Source of the DNA: Caryophanon tenue
GTDB taxonomy: Bacteria > Bacillota > Bacilli > Bacillales_A > Planococcaceae
Assembly: GCF_001700315.1 (NCBI RefSeq)
Contig: NZ_MASJ01000001.1
Span: forward strand, 1 to 64,000
DNA length: 64,000 nucleotides
Direction of reading: 5' to 3'
A model generated the notes under the pieces. The model searched no databases. It had not been told where the DNA came from and saw nothing but the letters and a program-made list of their open reading frames with translations. How positions within the stretch are numbered: the stretch's first letter is position 1; each line of letters opens with the position of its first letter. The translations under genes were made by a program, and so were the position numbers. Of the stretch, positions 27,058 through 36,290 are shown piece after piece.

Positions 27058-27096
27058 TAGCTGTCTAGGGGATAGTCTCCTAGACAGCTTTATTTT
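27058..27096 (+). terminator. Rho-independent terminator after leuS
   Basis: A 14-bp stem formed by AGCTGTCTAGG (from 27059) and CCTAGACAGCT (ending 27089), with a T run. Confidence 0.9.
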
Positions 27097-27112
27097 TTAG
27101 GAGGAAACCAAT

Positions 27113-27304
27113 ATGAAATACAATCAAAAAATTATGTTAAAGTTAATTAATGAGACACGTTCATTACATGATGAATTAAAACAGATTAAGCGTGATACAG
27201 GTTTAGAGAAAAACTTAGCAGTGCGTGCTTTATATCACGCAGTTGTAGCAGAGAGCGGTCCGTACCAAACACGCTACCAAGAATTAGAACGCGAATATAA
27301 ATAA
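27113..27304 (+). CDS. Small conserved-looking protein of unknown function
   Basis: A 63-residue, charged, mainly helical protein. It has an AGGAGG site nine bases upstream and its own terminator, so it is very likely expressed. No signal peptide or membrane segment. I do not recognise it; the charged helices could support a small RNA- or protein-binding role, but nothing specific is visible. Confidence 0.7.
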   Translation: MKYNQKIMLKLINETRSLHDELKQIKRDTGLEKNLAVRALYHAVVAESGPYQTRYQELEREYK

Positions 27305-27309
27305 CAATC

Positions 27310-27343
27310 GATTGTTCGAGCATTGCTTGGACAATCTTTTTTT
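27310..27343 (+). terminator. Rho-independent terminator
   Basis: An 8-bp stem (27310-27317 with 27329-27336) followed by seven T. Confidence 0.85.
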
Positions 27344-27377
27344 GTCTTTAGTACACTAGAGAAAAGGGGGAGTGGCT

Positions 27378-27809
27378 ATGAAAGAGGCAACGTACGAAGT
27401 AATGTTTACACGTTCAGCATATGAAGTGTATGACGCGTTACGACATATTGATAGTTGGGCACATTTAGCGCCAAACTATGCGTTTCATACACATATTGCA
27501 CAAGGGGTATCACATTGGACGATGAATGGTATTTTACCGAGTCGACCGATTCAAGCAGAAATTCGTTTTGTGAAGGAGCAGCGCCCAACGATTTTGGCAT
27601 TTACATTAAACGGGTTGACGGAGGATTTTCTAGCGAAAGGACAAGTCATTATCACACCGACAGCAAGCGGCTGTTCGATGTTTGTACAAGTACGTGCGGA
27701 GGCGACAGGGCGGAGCAAGCTGTTGTTAAACCCGCTGATTCATACCGCTTTACCGCGCGTCACGAAACATTTAAGTGACAAGCTACACCATTTTATTGAA
27801 CAGCAATAG
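27378..27809 (+). CDS. SRPBCC/START-like fold protein
   Basis: A 143-residue protein. The N-terminal EVMFTRSAYEVYDALRHIDSW, the middle WTMNGILPSRP and the C-terminal helix around RVTKHLSDKLHHFIEQ follow the SRPBCC (polyketide cyclase/CoxG) pattern, a helix-grip fold with a deep hydrophobic pocket. Ligand unknown. I chose ATG 27378 seven bases after GGGGG; a GTG two codons upstream overlaps the ribosome site. Confidence 0.65.
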   Translation: MKEATYEVMFTRSAYEVYDALRHIDSWAHLAPNYAFHTHIAQGVSHWTMNGILPSRPIQAEIRFVKEQRPTILAFTLNGLTEDFLAKGQVIITPTASGCSMFVQVRAEATGRSKLLLNPLIHTALPRVTKHLSDKLHHFIEQQ

Positions 27810-27920
27810 CTGTAAAATTGACAAGGCATTGCATTTTTTTGCGATGTCTTATTTTTTTATAGTCAGAATTATTAAAGTTTTGTAGAATGGATGTTTATAG
27901 TTGAAAGTGAGGTAGACAAA

Positions 27921-29498
27921 ATGGCAGCAGTAATTGGCGGTATCGGGATCTTTTTATTAGGGATGACGATGCTCACAAATGGCTTAAAGGAGCTTGCAGG
28001 GGATGCATTAAAAAAATGGCTCAATAAATTTACCGGAGGAACTTTTAGCTCGCTTATCTCCGGTATGTTTATGACCGTGCTTGTTCAATCATCGACGGCA
28101 ACGACATTATTAACGATTGGTTTTGTCAGTGCAGGGTTATTAACATTTGCCCAATCAATTGGTTTAATCATCGGTGCAAATATCGGTAGTACGAGTACAG
28201 GTTGGATTATTTCACTCATCGGCTTTAAGGTGAGCTTAGCGGCGTTTTCATTACCGATGATTGGTATGGGTGTGTTTACGCAGCTTGCAGCACCGCGTGA
28301 GTATAAAACGTACGGCACGATTTTAGCAGGCTTTGGCTTTTTATTTTTAGGGATTGATTTTTTACAGTCAGGTATGGAAAGCGCACAGGACTTTATTCCG
28401 TTCGATGCCTTTTTAGCAGACTCAATGATGAATAAGCTAATTTTAATTGTCATTGGCATTATTATGACGATTATTATGCAAGCCTCATCCGCAGCGATGG
28501 CGGCAACACTTGCGGCGTTATTTTCAGGCGCCATTGATTATGAACAAGCTATTTATTTAGTCATTGGTCAAAATATTGGGACGACAGCAACGGCTTTAAT
28601 CGCATCATTTGGTGCATCAGTTGCAGCGAAGCGAACATCGATGACACATGTATTGTTTAATGTGTTAACGGCAGTCCTTGTTGTCGCGCTTATTTCCCCA
28701 ATGTTACAGTTAACAGAGTGGCTCACTGTAAGCGTAAACGGCTCGTTTGAAGAAACGGTCGCAGTCGCGGTATTCCATACATTGTTTAGTATGATTGGTG
28801 CATGTATTTTCGTACCACTTGTGCGTCCGTTCGCGAACTTAATTATGCGTATCGTACCGGAGAAAGAAAATCGTTTAACACGTCATTTAGATGACAGCAT
28901 CACGCATATGCCAGCGATTGCGTTACAAGTAGCTTTCCAAACGTTAGTCGTGTTAACACAAGAATTGACGAAGCATGTGATGTTATTAATCGAGCAAAAG
29001 CGTGTGACCGTTACATTTGAAAAAGCGTTAGTGGAGATAGATGACGCATTAGAGGAAACACGTCGCTTTTTAGGCATGGTCCAGTCGACACAACGAAAAG
29101 AGCGCGAGCAACATTTGAATTTAATGCATGTCATTGATCATATGTCGCGACTGATTCGGGTGTTGCATGAACAGCAGCAAGCAGAAGCGGTATCGTTACA
29201 GCAACAAACGATTGAAGATTTCTATAATATTTTAACGCGTGTCGAAGCGGATTTGCATAAGCGTGAGCAGTTAATCGATGCGTCGTTATTACTAGAGCAT
29301 ACAGCAACGATGACGGCAAAGAAGCGCCGTGAGAAGCGTGAGGAATATTTTGAGCGTACCGTTACGAATGAAGTAGATGTAGAACAAGCGGCAGCAAAAG
29401 TTGAAGCAATTTTATGGGTCGATCGCTTAGTATTCCATTATTTCCGCATTACAGCGCGTCTCGCAGGATATGTACAGTTAGATGATAAAGATGATTAA
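27921..29498 (+). CDS. Na/Pi-cotransporter family protein with PhoU-like tail
   Basis: A 525-residue protein. The N-terminal half has two inverted copies of the Na/Pi cotransporter domain, each with a QSS motif (VLVQSSTATT near 56 and IMQASSAAMAATLAAL near 196) and GANIGSTSTGWI / GQNIGTTATALI. A charged helical C-terminal part (about 330-525) resembles PhoU-like domains of NptA/YjbB-type proteins. Probable phosphate transport across the membrane, direction uncertain. ATG 27921 has GAGGT seven bases upstream; an ATG at 27891 lacks a site. Confidence 0.88.
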   Translation: MAAVIGGIGIFLLGMTMLTNGLKELAGDALKKWLNKFTGGTFSSLISGMFMTVLVQSSTATTLLTIGFVSAGLLTFAQSIGLIIGANIGSTSTGWIISLIGFKVSLAAFSLPMIGMGVFTQLAAPREYKTYGTILAGFGFLFLGIDFLQSGMESAQDFIPFDAFLADSMMNKLILIVIGIIMTIIMQASSAAMAATLAALFSGAIDYEQAIYLVIGQNIGTTATALIASFGASVAAKRTSMTHVLFNVLTAVLVVALISPMLQLTEWLTVSVNGSFEETVAVAVFHTLFSMIGACIFVPLVRPFANLIMRIVPEKENRLTRHLDDSITHMPAIALQVAFQTLVVLTQELTKHVMLLIEQKRVTVTFEKALVEIDDALEETRRFLGMVQSTQRKEREQHLNLMHVIDHMSRLIRVLHEQQQAEAVSLQQQTIEDFYNILTRVEADLHKREQLIDASLLLEHTATMTAKKRREKREEYFERTVTNEVDVEQAAAKVEAILWVDRLVFHYFRITARLAGYVQLDDKDD

Positions 29499-29532
29499 AT
29501 AAGACATTTGACGTTATACAAAGAGCGTAGCG

Positions 29533-29576
29533 GAACAAAGCCACGGCGAACGTGATCGTCGCCGTGGCTTTGTTGT
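29533..29576. terminator. Bidirectional terminator
   Basis: A perfect 16-bp GC-rich stem (29534-29549 with 29559-29574) between the convergent transporter and ytfP genes; the T tract is short and interrupted. Confidence 0.75.
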
Positions 29577-29611
29577 TTGTGTATCTCATTGAGTTTGCTT
29601 CTAGAAAATGT

Positions 29612-30868
29612 TTATGCGAAGCTACCGGCACTCATACCGGCAATACGTCCTGTTACAAGTGCACTTGTAATATTGTAGCCACCTGTATAGCCGTGAACAT
29701 CTAAAATTTCACCGCAGAAATACAGACCAGGCTTTTTCTTAGAGGCCATTGTTTTTGGTTCGATTTCTTTCACGGATACACCGCCGCCTGTGACGAATGC
29801 TTTATCGAGTGATTGAGAGCCGTGTACAAGCATCGTGAAGCTCACAAGTAGCTGTGCGAATGCGCGGATTTTTTCTTGTGATAGTTCAATACCTGTTAGT
29901 GTCGCATCGATATGAGCACGTGCCATTAAAAATAATAACCAACGCTCAGGTACAAGTGATTTCCATAAATTTTTTACCGCTTTTTTCGGTTCAGCTTTAA
30001 TCGTTTTATTTAACATTTGGAAGCATGTTTCTTCGTTATAATCGACCAGTGACTGAATGCGAATTTGCACCGGCTCACCGCCCGTTTTCCGGAATTCTTT
30101 TACGGCAAATTGGCTACAGCGTAAAATCGCAGGCCCACTTAAACCGAAGTGTGTAAAGAGCATGTCCATTTGGTGCGTAATAAGGGGCTTACCTTTTTTG
30201 TTCAGTACAGAAACAGCCACATCACGTAGTGCCAAGCCTTGTAATTCACGTGCATGAATAAAGTCTTCTTTTGATGTTAATGGCACTTCCGTTGGGTAGA
30301 GTGGTGTTACGGTATGACCGGCACGCTCAGCCCATGGATAACCATCACCTGTTGAACCTGTTTGTGGTACAGCTTTACCACCAACAGCGACAACAACGGC
30401 ATTGGCACGGATTTCTGTACCATCCTCTAAACGTACACCAAAAACTTTCTTCTCATCCATTACCAGTTTAGCGACCGGTGTATTTAAACGTGTTTCGACA
30501 CCTAAACGCTTCATTTCATTTAACAGTGCATCGACAACATCTTGCGCACGGTCAGACACAGGGAACATACGTCCATGATCTTCTTCTTTTAGTTTCACAC
30601 CTAAACCTTCAAAAAAGGTAATGATGTCCTCGTTGTTATAAACGGTAAATGGGCTATATAAAAAGCGACCATTTCCCGGAATATGTTTCACAATTTCATC
30701 AACAGATAGACGGTTTGTGACGTTACAGCGTCCACCGCCCGAAATCGCTAATTTTTTCCCAAGCTTATTGCCTTTTTCAATTAATAATACCTTTTTTCGT
30801 TGCTCTGCTGCAGCGATCGACGCCATTAAGCCTGACGGACCGCCACCAATAATTATTACATCATACAT
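29612..30868 (-). CDS. ytfP: NAD(P)/FAD-dependent oxidoreductase YtfP (HI0933/BaiN family)
   Basis: A 418-residue flavoprotein. [20 protein letters not shown] is the FAD Rossmann motif, followed by the family block [14 protein letters not shown]. The C-terminal FAD site reads [13 protein letters not shown] and [16 protein letters not shown], both diagnostic of the family. Biochemical role poorly known; relatives reduce bile-acid or dihydro intermediates. The GTG at 30883 has no good ribosome site, so I take the ATG at 30868. It diverges from murJ, as in B. subtilis ytfP-ytgP. Confidence 0.88.
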   Translation of the reverse strand: MYDVIIIGGGPSGLMASIAAAEQRKKVLLIEKGNKLGKKLAISGGGRCNVTNRLSVDEIVKHIPGNGRFLYSPFTVYNNEDIITFFEGLGVKLKEEDHGRMFPVSDRAQDVVDALLNEMKRLGVETRLNTPVAKLVMDEKKVFGVRLEDGTEIRANAVVVAVGGKAVPQTGSTGDGYPWAERAGHTVTPLYPTEVPLTSKEDFIHARELQGLALRDVAVSVLNKKGKPLITHQMDMLFTHFGLSGPAILRCSQFAVKEFRKTGGEPVQIRIQSLVDYNEETCFQMLNKTIKAEPKKAVKNLWKSLVPERWLLFLMARAHIDATLTGIELSQEKIRAFAQLLVSFTMLVHGSQSLDKAFVTGGGVSVKEIEPKTMASKKKPGLYFCGEILDVHGYTGGYNITSALVTGRIAGMSAGSFA

Positions 30869-31039
30869 CGTTTTTTCGCTCACTTTCGTATTCTCAAAAG
30901 TTTAGTATACACGAAATGAAGAAATTATTTGAGTAAATAGGTTAGGAGAGGTAAACTATTTAATAGGTTTTTGCGCAGTTTTGCCAAAACAATGTCGCGG
31001 ATTGTGACACCAAAACTAAATAAAGTAGGTAGGATTTAT

Positions 31040-32653
31040 ATGTCTTCATTAATGAAAGGAACAGCGATTTTAACAATCGGACTGTTTTTATCGAAAGCGC
31101 TTGGACTTATTTATATCTTCCCGTTTTATGCTCTTGTTGGTGAAGAGAATGTTGTACTTTATCAATATGCCTACATCCCATATAACATTTTATTATCGAT
31201 TGCGATTTCAGGTGCGCCGATTGCGGTATCTAAATTTGTCTCGAAATATAATGCCATCGGGGATTACGAAGCAGGACGGAAGCTTGTACGTTCCGGTTTA
31301 CTTGTAATGATTGTAACCGGTATTGTGTCATTTATTGCGCTCTATTTATTAGCCACACCGATTGCCCATATCGTCATTAAAGATGATGAGCAAATTTTTA
31401 CAGTAGCTCAAATTGCTGAAGTGATTCGTTGGGTCAGCTTTGCGTTAATTGTCGTGCCGTTTATGAGTTTAACGCGCGGGTTTTTCCAAGGTTACGGTCA
31501 TTATATGCCAACGTCTGTGTCACAACTGATTGAGCAAATTGTGCGGATTATTGTGTTATTAGGTGGCGCATTTGTCGTTGTCGTATTAATGGAAAAAGAT
31601 GCGCTTGTTGCCATTAACTTCGCGGTATTTGCTGCAACAATTGGTGCGATTGGTGGATTAGTTGTTTTATACTTCTACTGGAAAAAGCATCAGCCAGAAT
31701 TTGATACGCTACGTGCGACGAGTGTGTCGTCAGGTGAATTATCATATGGCAAAATTTATAAGGAAGTCATTACATATTCGATTCCCATCGTCTTTGTAGG
31801 TCTTGCGATTTCATTATTCCAATTAGTTGATATGTTTACGTTTAACAGCGCGATGGCATCAATTGGTTTAGCAGCTGTAACGGATACGTATTTCGGGATG
31901 TTTACGTTTTTAACGCATAAAATCGTTGTCATTCCGGTAATGCTGGCAACAGGTTTCTCAATGGCACTTGTTCCTGCGATTACAAAATTATATATGGAAA
32001 AAAATTATGGTGCTGTACGTGAATCAATGGATAAAACATTCCAAATTTTATTATTCATTACCGTACCAGCAGCAGTTGGTATTTCGTTATTAGCGGATGA
32101 TATTTATCATTTACTGTATTCGAAAAGTGCAATGGGTGCTGAAGTGTTAGCGAACTATGCACCAGTTGCGATTTTATTCGCACTGTTCTCTGTAACAGCA
32201 GCGCTTTTACAAGGTATTGATTATCAAAAGTGGATTGTTACGTCATTAACAATTGGTGTATTAACGAAACTAACGTTAAACACGGTACTCATTCAGCAGT
32301 TTGAAGTGAATGGTGCTATTTTAGCAACAGCGATTGGATATGCGGTAACGATACTGATTAATTTAGTAGTCATTGTACGCGTTTTAAAATACCGTTCACC
32401 ACAATTAGTGAAGCGTGTGTTGACAATTCTGTTATTGACGGCGATTATGGCATTAAATGTGTATGTTGTCAGTCGTTTAATGGGCTTATGGTTGCCACAT
32501 GATACGAAATTACAAGCCATTATTCATTTAGCTGTGACGGTGTCATTTGGATTGTTTGTGTATGGTTTCTTATCATACAAAATTGGGCTGGCGCAACAAC
32601 TTTTAGGCAAGCGTTTAGATGGTGTGTTACGTAAGCTACGTGTAAAAAAATAA
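31040..32653 (+). CDS. murJ: Lipid II flippase MurJ (YtgP)
   Basis: A 537-residue MOP-superfamily protein with about 14 helices. The N-terminal SSLMKGTAILTIGLFLSKAL, EVIRWVSFALIVVPFMSLTR and RGFFQGYGHYMPTSVSQLIE match the YtgP/MurJ group that flips undecaprenyl-linked cell-wall precursor across the membrane. It is placed next to ytfP and the rRNA pseudouridine synthase gene, as in B. subtilis. ATG 31040 follows a modest AGGTAGGA; starts farther upstream add residues before the first helix. Confidence 0.88.
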   Translation: MSSLMKGTAILTIGLFLSKALGLIYIFPFYALVGEENVVLYQYAYIPYNILLSIAISGAPIAVSKFVSKYNAIGDYEAGRKLVRSGLLVMIVTGIVSFIALYLLATPIAHIVIKDDEQIFTVAQIAEVIRWVSFALIVVPFMSLTRGFFQGYGHYMPTSVSQLIEQIVRIIVLLGGAFVVVVLMEKDALVAINFAVFAATIGAIGGLVVLYFYWKKHQPEFDTLRATSVSSGELSYGKIYKEVITYSIPIVFVGLAISLFQLVDMFTFNSAMASIGLAAVTDTYFGMFTFLTHKIVVIPVMLATGFSMALVPAITKLYMEKNYGAVRESMDKTFQILLFITVPAAVGISLLADDIYHLLYSKSAMGAEVLANYAPVAILFALFSVTAALLQGIDYQKWIVTSLTIGVLTKLTLNTVLIQQFEVNGAILATAIGYAVTILINLVVIVRVLKYRSPQLVKRVLTILLLTAIMALNVYVVSRLMGLWLPHDTKLQAIIHLAVTVSFGLFVYGFLSYKIGLAQQLLGKRLDGVLRKLRVKK

Positions 32654-32659
32654 TATTCA

Positions 32660-32692
32660 GAGTGCTCACCACGTTTGCCTCGTGCAACGTGG
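32660..32692 (+). terminator. Probable hairpin terminator after murJ
   Basis: A 10-bp stem TCACCACGTT / AACGTGGTGA (about 32665-32695) with a weak T tract; probably partial termination, as the next gene starts 40 bases later. Confidence 0.55.
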
Positions 32693-32735
32693 TGAATTTT
32701 GTTTTACACTGAAGATGAACTATAGGAGGAATTAT

Positions 32736-33455
32736 ATGCGTTTAGATAAATTATTAGCAAATATGGGCTATGGCTCGCGTAAAGAAGTAAAGCAATTATT
32801 AAAACAAAAGGCTGTGCGTGTTGACGATGTTGTTGTCAAGGATGCAGCGATGAAAGTTGATACTGAAAAGCAAATCGTCACAGTGTTTGGTGAGCCGGTC
32901 GAGTATACGGAATTTATTTATTTAATGATGAATAAACCACAAGGCGTTATTTCTGCGACAGAAGATAATCGAGATGAGACGGTTATTGATTTATTAGACC
33001 CGCTTCATCAGCACTTTGAGCCATTCCCGGTAGGACGTTTAGATAAAGATACAGAAGGCTTTTTACTGATCACCAATGACGGGCAGCTCGCACACAATTT
33101 ATTATCGCCGAAAAAGCATGTGCCAAAAACATATTATGCCGATATTGAAGGGCATGTAACAGAAGCAGATATTGAAGCTTTTGCGCAAGGTGTGACGCTA
33201 GATGATGGCTATCATACAAAGCCAGGGCATTTAGTTATTTTAGAAGCTGCTGAGCAATCGAAAATTGAACTTACCATTCAGGAAGGGAAATTTCATCAAG
33301 TAAAACGCATGTTTGAAGCGGTTGGCAAAAAGGTGACGTATTTAAAGCGTTTATCAATGGGCGATTTAGCGCTAGATGAGTCATTAGCATTGGGTGAGTA
33401 CCGTGAACTTACATCAGAAGAACTGGAATTGTTACAAAATAGTCAAGGAAAATAG
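32736..33455 (+). CDS. rsuA: 16S rRNA pseudouridine synthase, RsuA family
   Basis: A 239-residue enzyme. The N-terminal S4 RNA-binding domain (MRLDKLLANMGYGSRKEVKQ onward, to about 60) is followed by the RsuA catalytic core: MNKPQGVISA, PVGRLDKDTEGFLLITNDG with catalytic Asp, and EGKFHQVKRMF. It probably makes pseudouridine 516 in 16S rRNA. B. subtilis ytzG has the same position after ytgP. AGGAGGA lies five bases before the ATG; an upstream in-frame start lies in the murJ terminator and is rejected. Confidence 0.92.
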   Translation: MRLDKLLANMGYGSRKEVKQLLKQKAVRVDDVVVKDAAMKVDTEKQIVTVFGEPVEYTEFIYLMMNKPQGVISATEDNRDETVIDLLDPLHQHFEPFPVGRLDKDTEGFLLITNDGQLAHNLLSPKKHVPKTYYADIEGHVTEADIEAFAQGVTLDDGYHTKPGHLVILEAAEQSKIELTIQEGKFHQVKRMFEAVGKKVTYLKRLSMGDLALDESLALGEYRELTSEELELLQNSQGK

Positions 33456-33473
33456 CAGAATAGCGTATGTATT

Positions 33474-33516
33474 AAACGGGACTTTCTATATAATAAATAG
33501 AGATTCCCGTTTTTTA
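33474..33516 (+). terminator. Rho-independent terminator after rsuA
   Basis: An outer stem AAACGGGA / TCCCGTTT (33474-33481 with 33505-33512) with an inner CTTTCTAT/ATAGAG pairing and a T run. Confidence 0.75.
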
Positions 33517-33562
33517 TAACGTTATTTTAAAAAAATGGGAAGCATGAAAGGTGGGATTGACA

Positions 33563-35182
33563 GTGAAAAGAACAGCCGTTTTAAGCATTGTTATTGTAAG
33601 CGTCGTGCTTTTTATCATATGGGGTATGAGTTTTCAACATAAAGAACAGCGTATTGTATTACAGCAAGAAGTGACAGTTGTAGATATAAAAGACGAACAA
33701 AAAATCCTTGGTACATTAGCTGCAAACACAATGATTTGGCTAGATGATGTACAACAATGCGATGAAGAGTGGTGTACCGTTATCTGGGGCGATATGACCG
33801 CGAAATTTGAGATGACAGAGCAAGTGGTCATTGAAAAGGTGAAAGAGCGTGAGGAAATAGCATCACAAGAAGCGACAGAAACGATTCAAATTGCACGAGA
33901 TACAATTGTACATAATGCACAACAGCCGATTGGAACAATTGTTGCCAACCAAACATTTCCAGCGATTTCATTTACTGATGAAGTAGCCATTATACAGCTT
34001 GCGAACGGCTTAGGGGAAGTAGCGTTAAGTGATACGATGACAACGACAGCAACGCAGCTGAGCGAAGCGATTGAGGTAACAAAAGATACAACCATTTACC
34101 AGTTTGACCAATATGAACGTCGCTATGCCATCGGTACATTATATGCAGGCGAAGCATTTGAAGTCATTGAAACGATGCGCTATTACTATGTTATTCAGTT
34201 CGGAAACGGAGAAGCTTACGTACCGCGTGAGCATACACAGCCGGCTACTCAGCACATGGTCGAAGCACTTTATTTAAAGAGTGAAGCAACGGGTAGTATT
34301 ATGGCAAATGAACCATTAACGGTACATACAAGCATGGCTACAAATGCACCTGTATTAGCAGTACTTGAGCCAGAGATGCGTTATGTCTCTGTTGGACAAT
34401 GGCAAGAGTGGGCGATTGTCCGCATCGGTGGACGTGTTGGGTATGTACAAGCCGATACGACACATGAAGATGGTATTCCAGTATTGCATTATGAACATAT
34501 TATTCCAAGTAAAGATGTGGACACGTTCCCCGCAACACATACTGTGACGACACTCGAACAATTTATTGAGCAAATGACGTATTTAGCGACAGAAGGGTAT
34601 ATGACGGTCTCAAAGGACAATGTATTGGATTACATTGATGGCAGTTACGTTTTACCACGTAAAGCTGTGCTTGTAACGTTTGATGGCGGTCTGTTATCGG
34701 CGAAGGAATACGCGTATCCGGTTTTACAAGAGCGTGGCTTCCAAGCGGTACAGCATATCATTGCAAGTCGCTTAGACCGTGCAGAGGGAGAGCAATCTTT
34801 CTCACTAACGGAGGAGCAGTTTATGACACTGAAAGATATCAATATGACAAAAGATGTTTTTGATATGGAGGCACAAACCTTTAATTTAGTTGGGGTAGCT
34901 GAAGAGAAAAGTATCTTTGTGCAACTACCAATAGAAATTGTTAAAGATGATTTACGCCAATTAGTAAACGAACTTGGCACGGTGACATCATTTGCATACC
35001 CGCACGGACAAACATCAGAGCAAGTCGTGAAGGCATTGCAAGAATATGGTTTCTTAATGGCATTTACACGTGAAGCGCGCGATATTGTAGTTGGTGATAA
35101 CGCGATGCTGCTGCCACGCTATAGTATTACAACGGAAATAACATTCGACATGTTTAAAGAGATTGTCGCACCACAACAATAA
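33563..35182 (+). CDS. Membrane-anchored SH3-like protein with degenerate polysaccharide-deacetylase domain
   Basis: A 539-residue protein: an N-terminal anchor (about 3-22), two or three SH3-like segments (roughly 35-100, 165-230 and 240-305), and a C-terminal NodB-type fold (about 330-535). In the first NodB motif TFDDG reads TFDGG (D374-G375), losing the metal-binding Asp. The H-x3-H metal motif also seems lost: the equivalent segment reads DMEAQTFNLVG. The C-terminal FAYPHGQTSEQVVKALQEYG is well kept. It probably binds rather than cuts peptidoglycan or another glycan. GTG 33563 follows AAAGGTGGG by about eight bases. Confidence 0.75.
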   Translation: MKRTAVLSIVIVSVVLFIIWGMSFQHKEQRIVLQQEVTVVDIKDEQKILGTLAANTMIWLDDVQQCDEEWCTVIWGDMTAKFEMTEQVVIEKVKEREEIASQEATETIQIARDTIVHNAQQPIGTIVANQTFPAISFTDEVAIIQLANGLGEVALSDTMTTTATQLSEAIEVTKDTTIYQFDQYERRYAIGTLYAGEAFEVIETMRYYYVIQFGNGEAYVPREHTQPATQHMVEALYLKSEATGSIMANEPLTVHTSMATNAPVLAVLEPEMRYVSVGQWQEWAIVRIGGRVGYVQADTTHEDGIPVLHYEHIIPSKDVDTFPATHTVTTLEQFIEQMTYLATEGYMTVSKDNVLDYIDGSYVLPRKAVLVTFDGGLLSAKEYAYPVLQERGFQAVQHIIASRLDRAEGEQSFSLTEEQFMTLKDINMTKDVFDMEAQTFNLVGVAEEKSIFVQLPIEIVKDDLRQLVNELGTVTSFAYPHGQTSEQVVKALQEYGFLMAFTREARDIVVGDNAMLLPRYSITTEITFDMFKEIVAPQQ

Positions 35183-35189
35183 ACAAAAG

Positions 35190-35480
35190 GATCTGAGCTA
35201 TAGCCTTATTTCTCATCAAAATGAGCGTAGTGAGATGATAAAAACTTGCTAGTGCGTCCACTATATGGCGTAGTAACAAATAGAAAAAATAGAGTTTGAG
35301 ACAAAACAAAGCGTTAGGGAAAATGACGAAATTTCTCCTAACACTTTTCTGTTTTCGTCGTCGTAAATTTTCGAGCAGGCAATTCTTTCGGTACGGAGGC
35401 AAATGTTCCGCCAGAAGTCCGCTCTTCGTTTCACGACGACGTATCCAATTTGTATCATCGAACATCGTTGGTATTTATTT
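35190..35480. repeat. Dispersed intergenic repeat, copy B (rearranged)
   Basis: This is part of the 497-base gap before ytzE. TATTTCTCATCAAAATGAGC to about 35255 aligns with TATTTCTGATGAAAATAAGT of copy A, including GTGAGATGATAA and GCTAGTGCGT. It then joins directly to ACTATATGGCGTAGTAAC, which matches the far end of copy A, so the middle is missing. A second part, read on the minus strand from about 35480, has AGCGGACTTCTGGCGGAACA and ends with TTTTGTCTCAAACTC at 35290-35304. ORFs here are not credible. Confidence 0.55.
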
Positions 35481-35533
35481 GAATTATACTTTTGTCCCTG
35501 AATCATCCTTTTTATCCCAATCTGTTTTTCGTA

Positions 35534-35587
35534 TAAAAAAACCGTCGTCTACATTTGATTGGTCAAGTGTAGGCGACGGTTGAGAAT
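35534..35587. terminator. Strong hairpin near the end of repeat copy B
   Basis: A perfect 13-bp stem (35541-35553 with 35568-35580) with T-run flanks on the minus strand. It may end minus-strand transcripts that pass the ytzE terminator. Confidence 0.6.
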
Positions 35588-35628
35588 TTCAATGTTTGAA
35601 ATTCTGTACACGGATTTATTATATGTTC

Positions 35629-35658
35629 GGAAAAAAACGACCTTCATCATAAGGTCAT
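35629..35658 (-). terminator. Terminator of ytzE
   Basis: Minus strand: a 6-bp stem (35656-35651 with 35644-35639) followed by seven T, 22 bases past the stop codon. Confidence 0.75.
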
Positions 35659-35679
35659 TCTTTTCGTTGTAAGCGACGT

Positions 35680-35901
35680 TTAAGAAGATAATTTTACTTT
35701 TTTCTTCGTCGTTGTCCATTTGCCTCGACTTGGGCTAACAACCAAATCGTTAAAGGCTAACACATTCAAATCTCTTTGAATGGTGCGAGGAGTGATGTTG
35801 AACTCTTCGACTAAATCCTGTGTAGTAACCTCTCCTTTATCCAGGATAAACATGTACACATCTTTAATACGATTAAGCATTCGATCAGTAGTTGGTTTCA
35901 T
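35680..35901 (-). CDS. ytzE: DeoR-type helix-turn-helix protein YtzE
   Basis: A 73-residue protein that is essentially one winged HTH domain: VTTQDLVEEFNITPRTIQRD followed by LNVLAFNDLVVSPSRGKW, matching the N-terminus of DeoR regulators. There is no sugar-phosphate-sensing domain. It is nearly the same size as B. subtilis YtzE and very similar to it as I recall. AAGGAG lies nine bases before the ATG. Targets are unknown. Confidence 0.88.
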   Translation of the reverse strand: MKPTTDRMLNRIKDVYMFILDKGEVTTQDLVEEFNITPRTIQRDLNVLAFNDLVVSPSRGKWTTTKKKVKLSS

Positions 35902-35921
35902 TTGTAAACCACTCCTTCATC

Positions 35922-35996
35922 TTAATTCTCTTGGCAAAGACTAGCGGACGACATGATATGTGGGCTGTACTTAAAATGAATAAGTTTATGCCTCAT
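35922..35996 (-). CDS. Possible 24-codon leader ORF upstream of ytzE
   Basis: The minus-strand ORF reads MRHKLIHFKYSPHIMSSASL then CQEN. AAGGGAG lies four or five bases before its ATG, and its stop is 20 bases before the ytzE start. It lies between a TATAAT (36052-36047) and ytzE, so it would be in the same transcript. No homology recognised. Confidence 0.35.
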   Translation of the reverse strand: MRHKLIHFKYSPHIMSSASLCQEN

Positions 35997-36046
35997 ACAT
36001 CTCCCTTATCTATAACTATTATCAGTTGTGAGATACTGACACCTAT

Positions 36047-36075
36047 ATTATAGCGGAATATAATTTTTTTTTCTA
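36047..36075 (-). promoter_or_regulatory. Probable ytzE promoter
   Basis: A perfect -10 TATAAT (36052-36047) with a 17-bp spacer to a weak -35 TAGAAA (36075-36070). The rest of the 389-base ytzE-pepV gap shows nothing besides the leader ORF and the pepV promoter. Confidence 0.5.
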
Positions 36076-36233
36076 CCATCTATCACTAATTAATACAAAT
36101 TTCACATATGCAAGACAAATTTACACAAACGATATATTCATATCCACCAGAGATGTGCCTCTACGTTATGCAAATCGCATAAAAGGTGAACGAAGAAGAC
36201 ACAAGAAATTTTGAAACAATGATCATACAGCCA

Positions 36234-36261
36234 TTGTTTTTTAACAGAAAAGGCGTACAAT
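36234..36261 (+). promoter_or_regulatory. Probable pepV promoter
   Basis: TTGTTT (36234-36239), a 16-bp spacer and TACAAT (36256-36261), 30 bases before the pepV start. Confidence 0.55.
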
Positions 36262-36290
36262 AGCAATACATTATAAATTGAGGTGATACG

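Noticed and set aside
35261-35583. Overlapping 80-103-codon ORFs before ytzE
   Set aside because: They lie in repeat copy B and its hairpins, lack ribosome sites and overlap on opposite strands.
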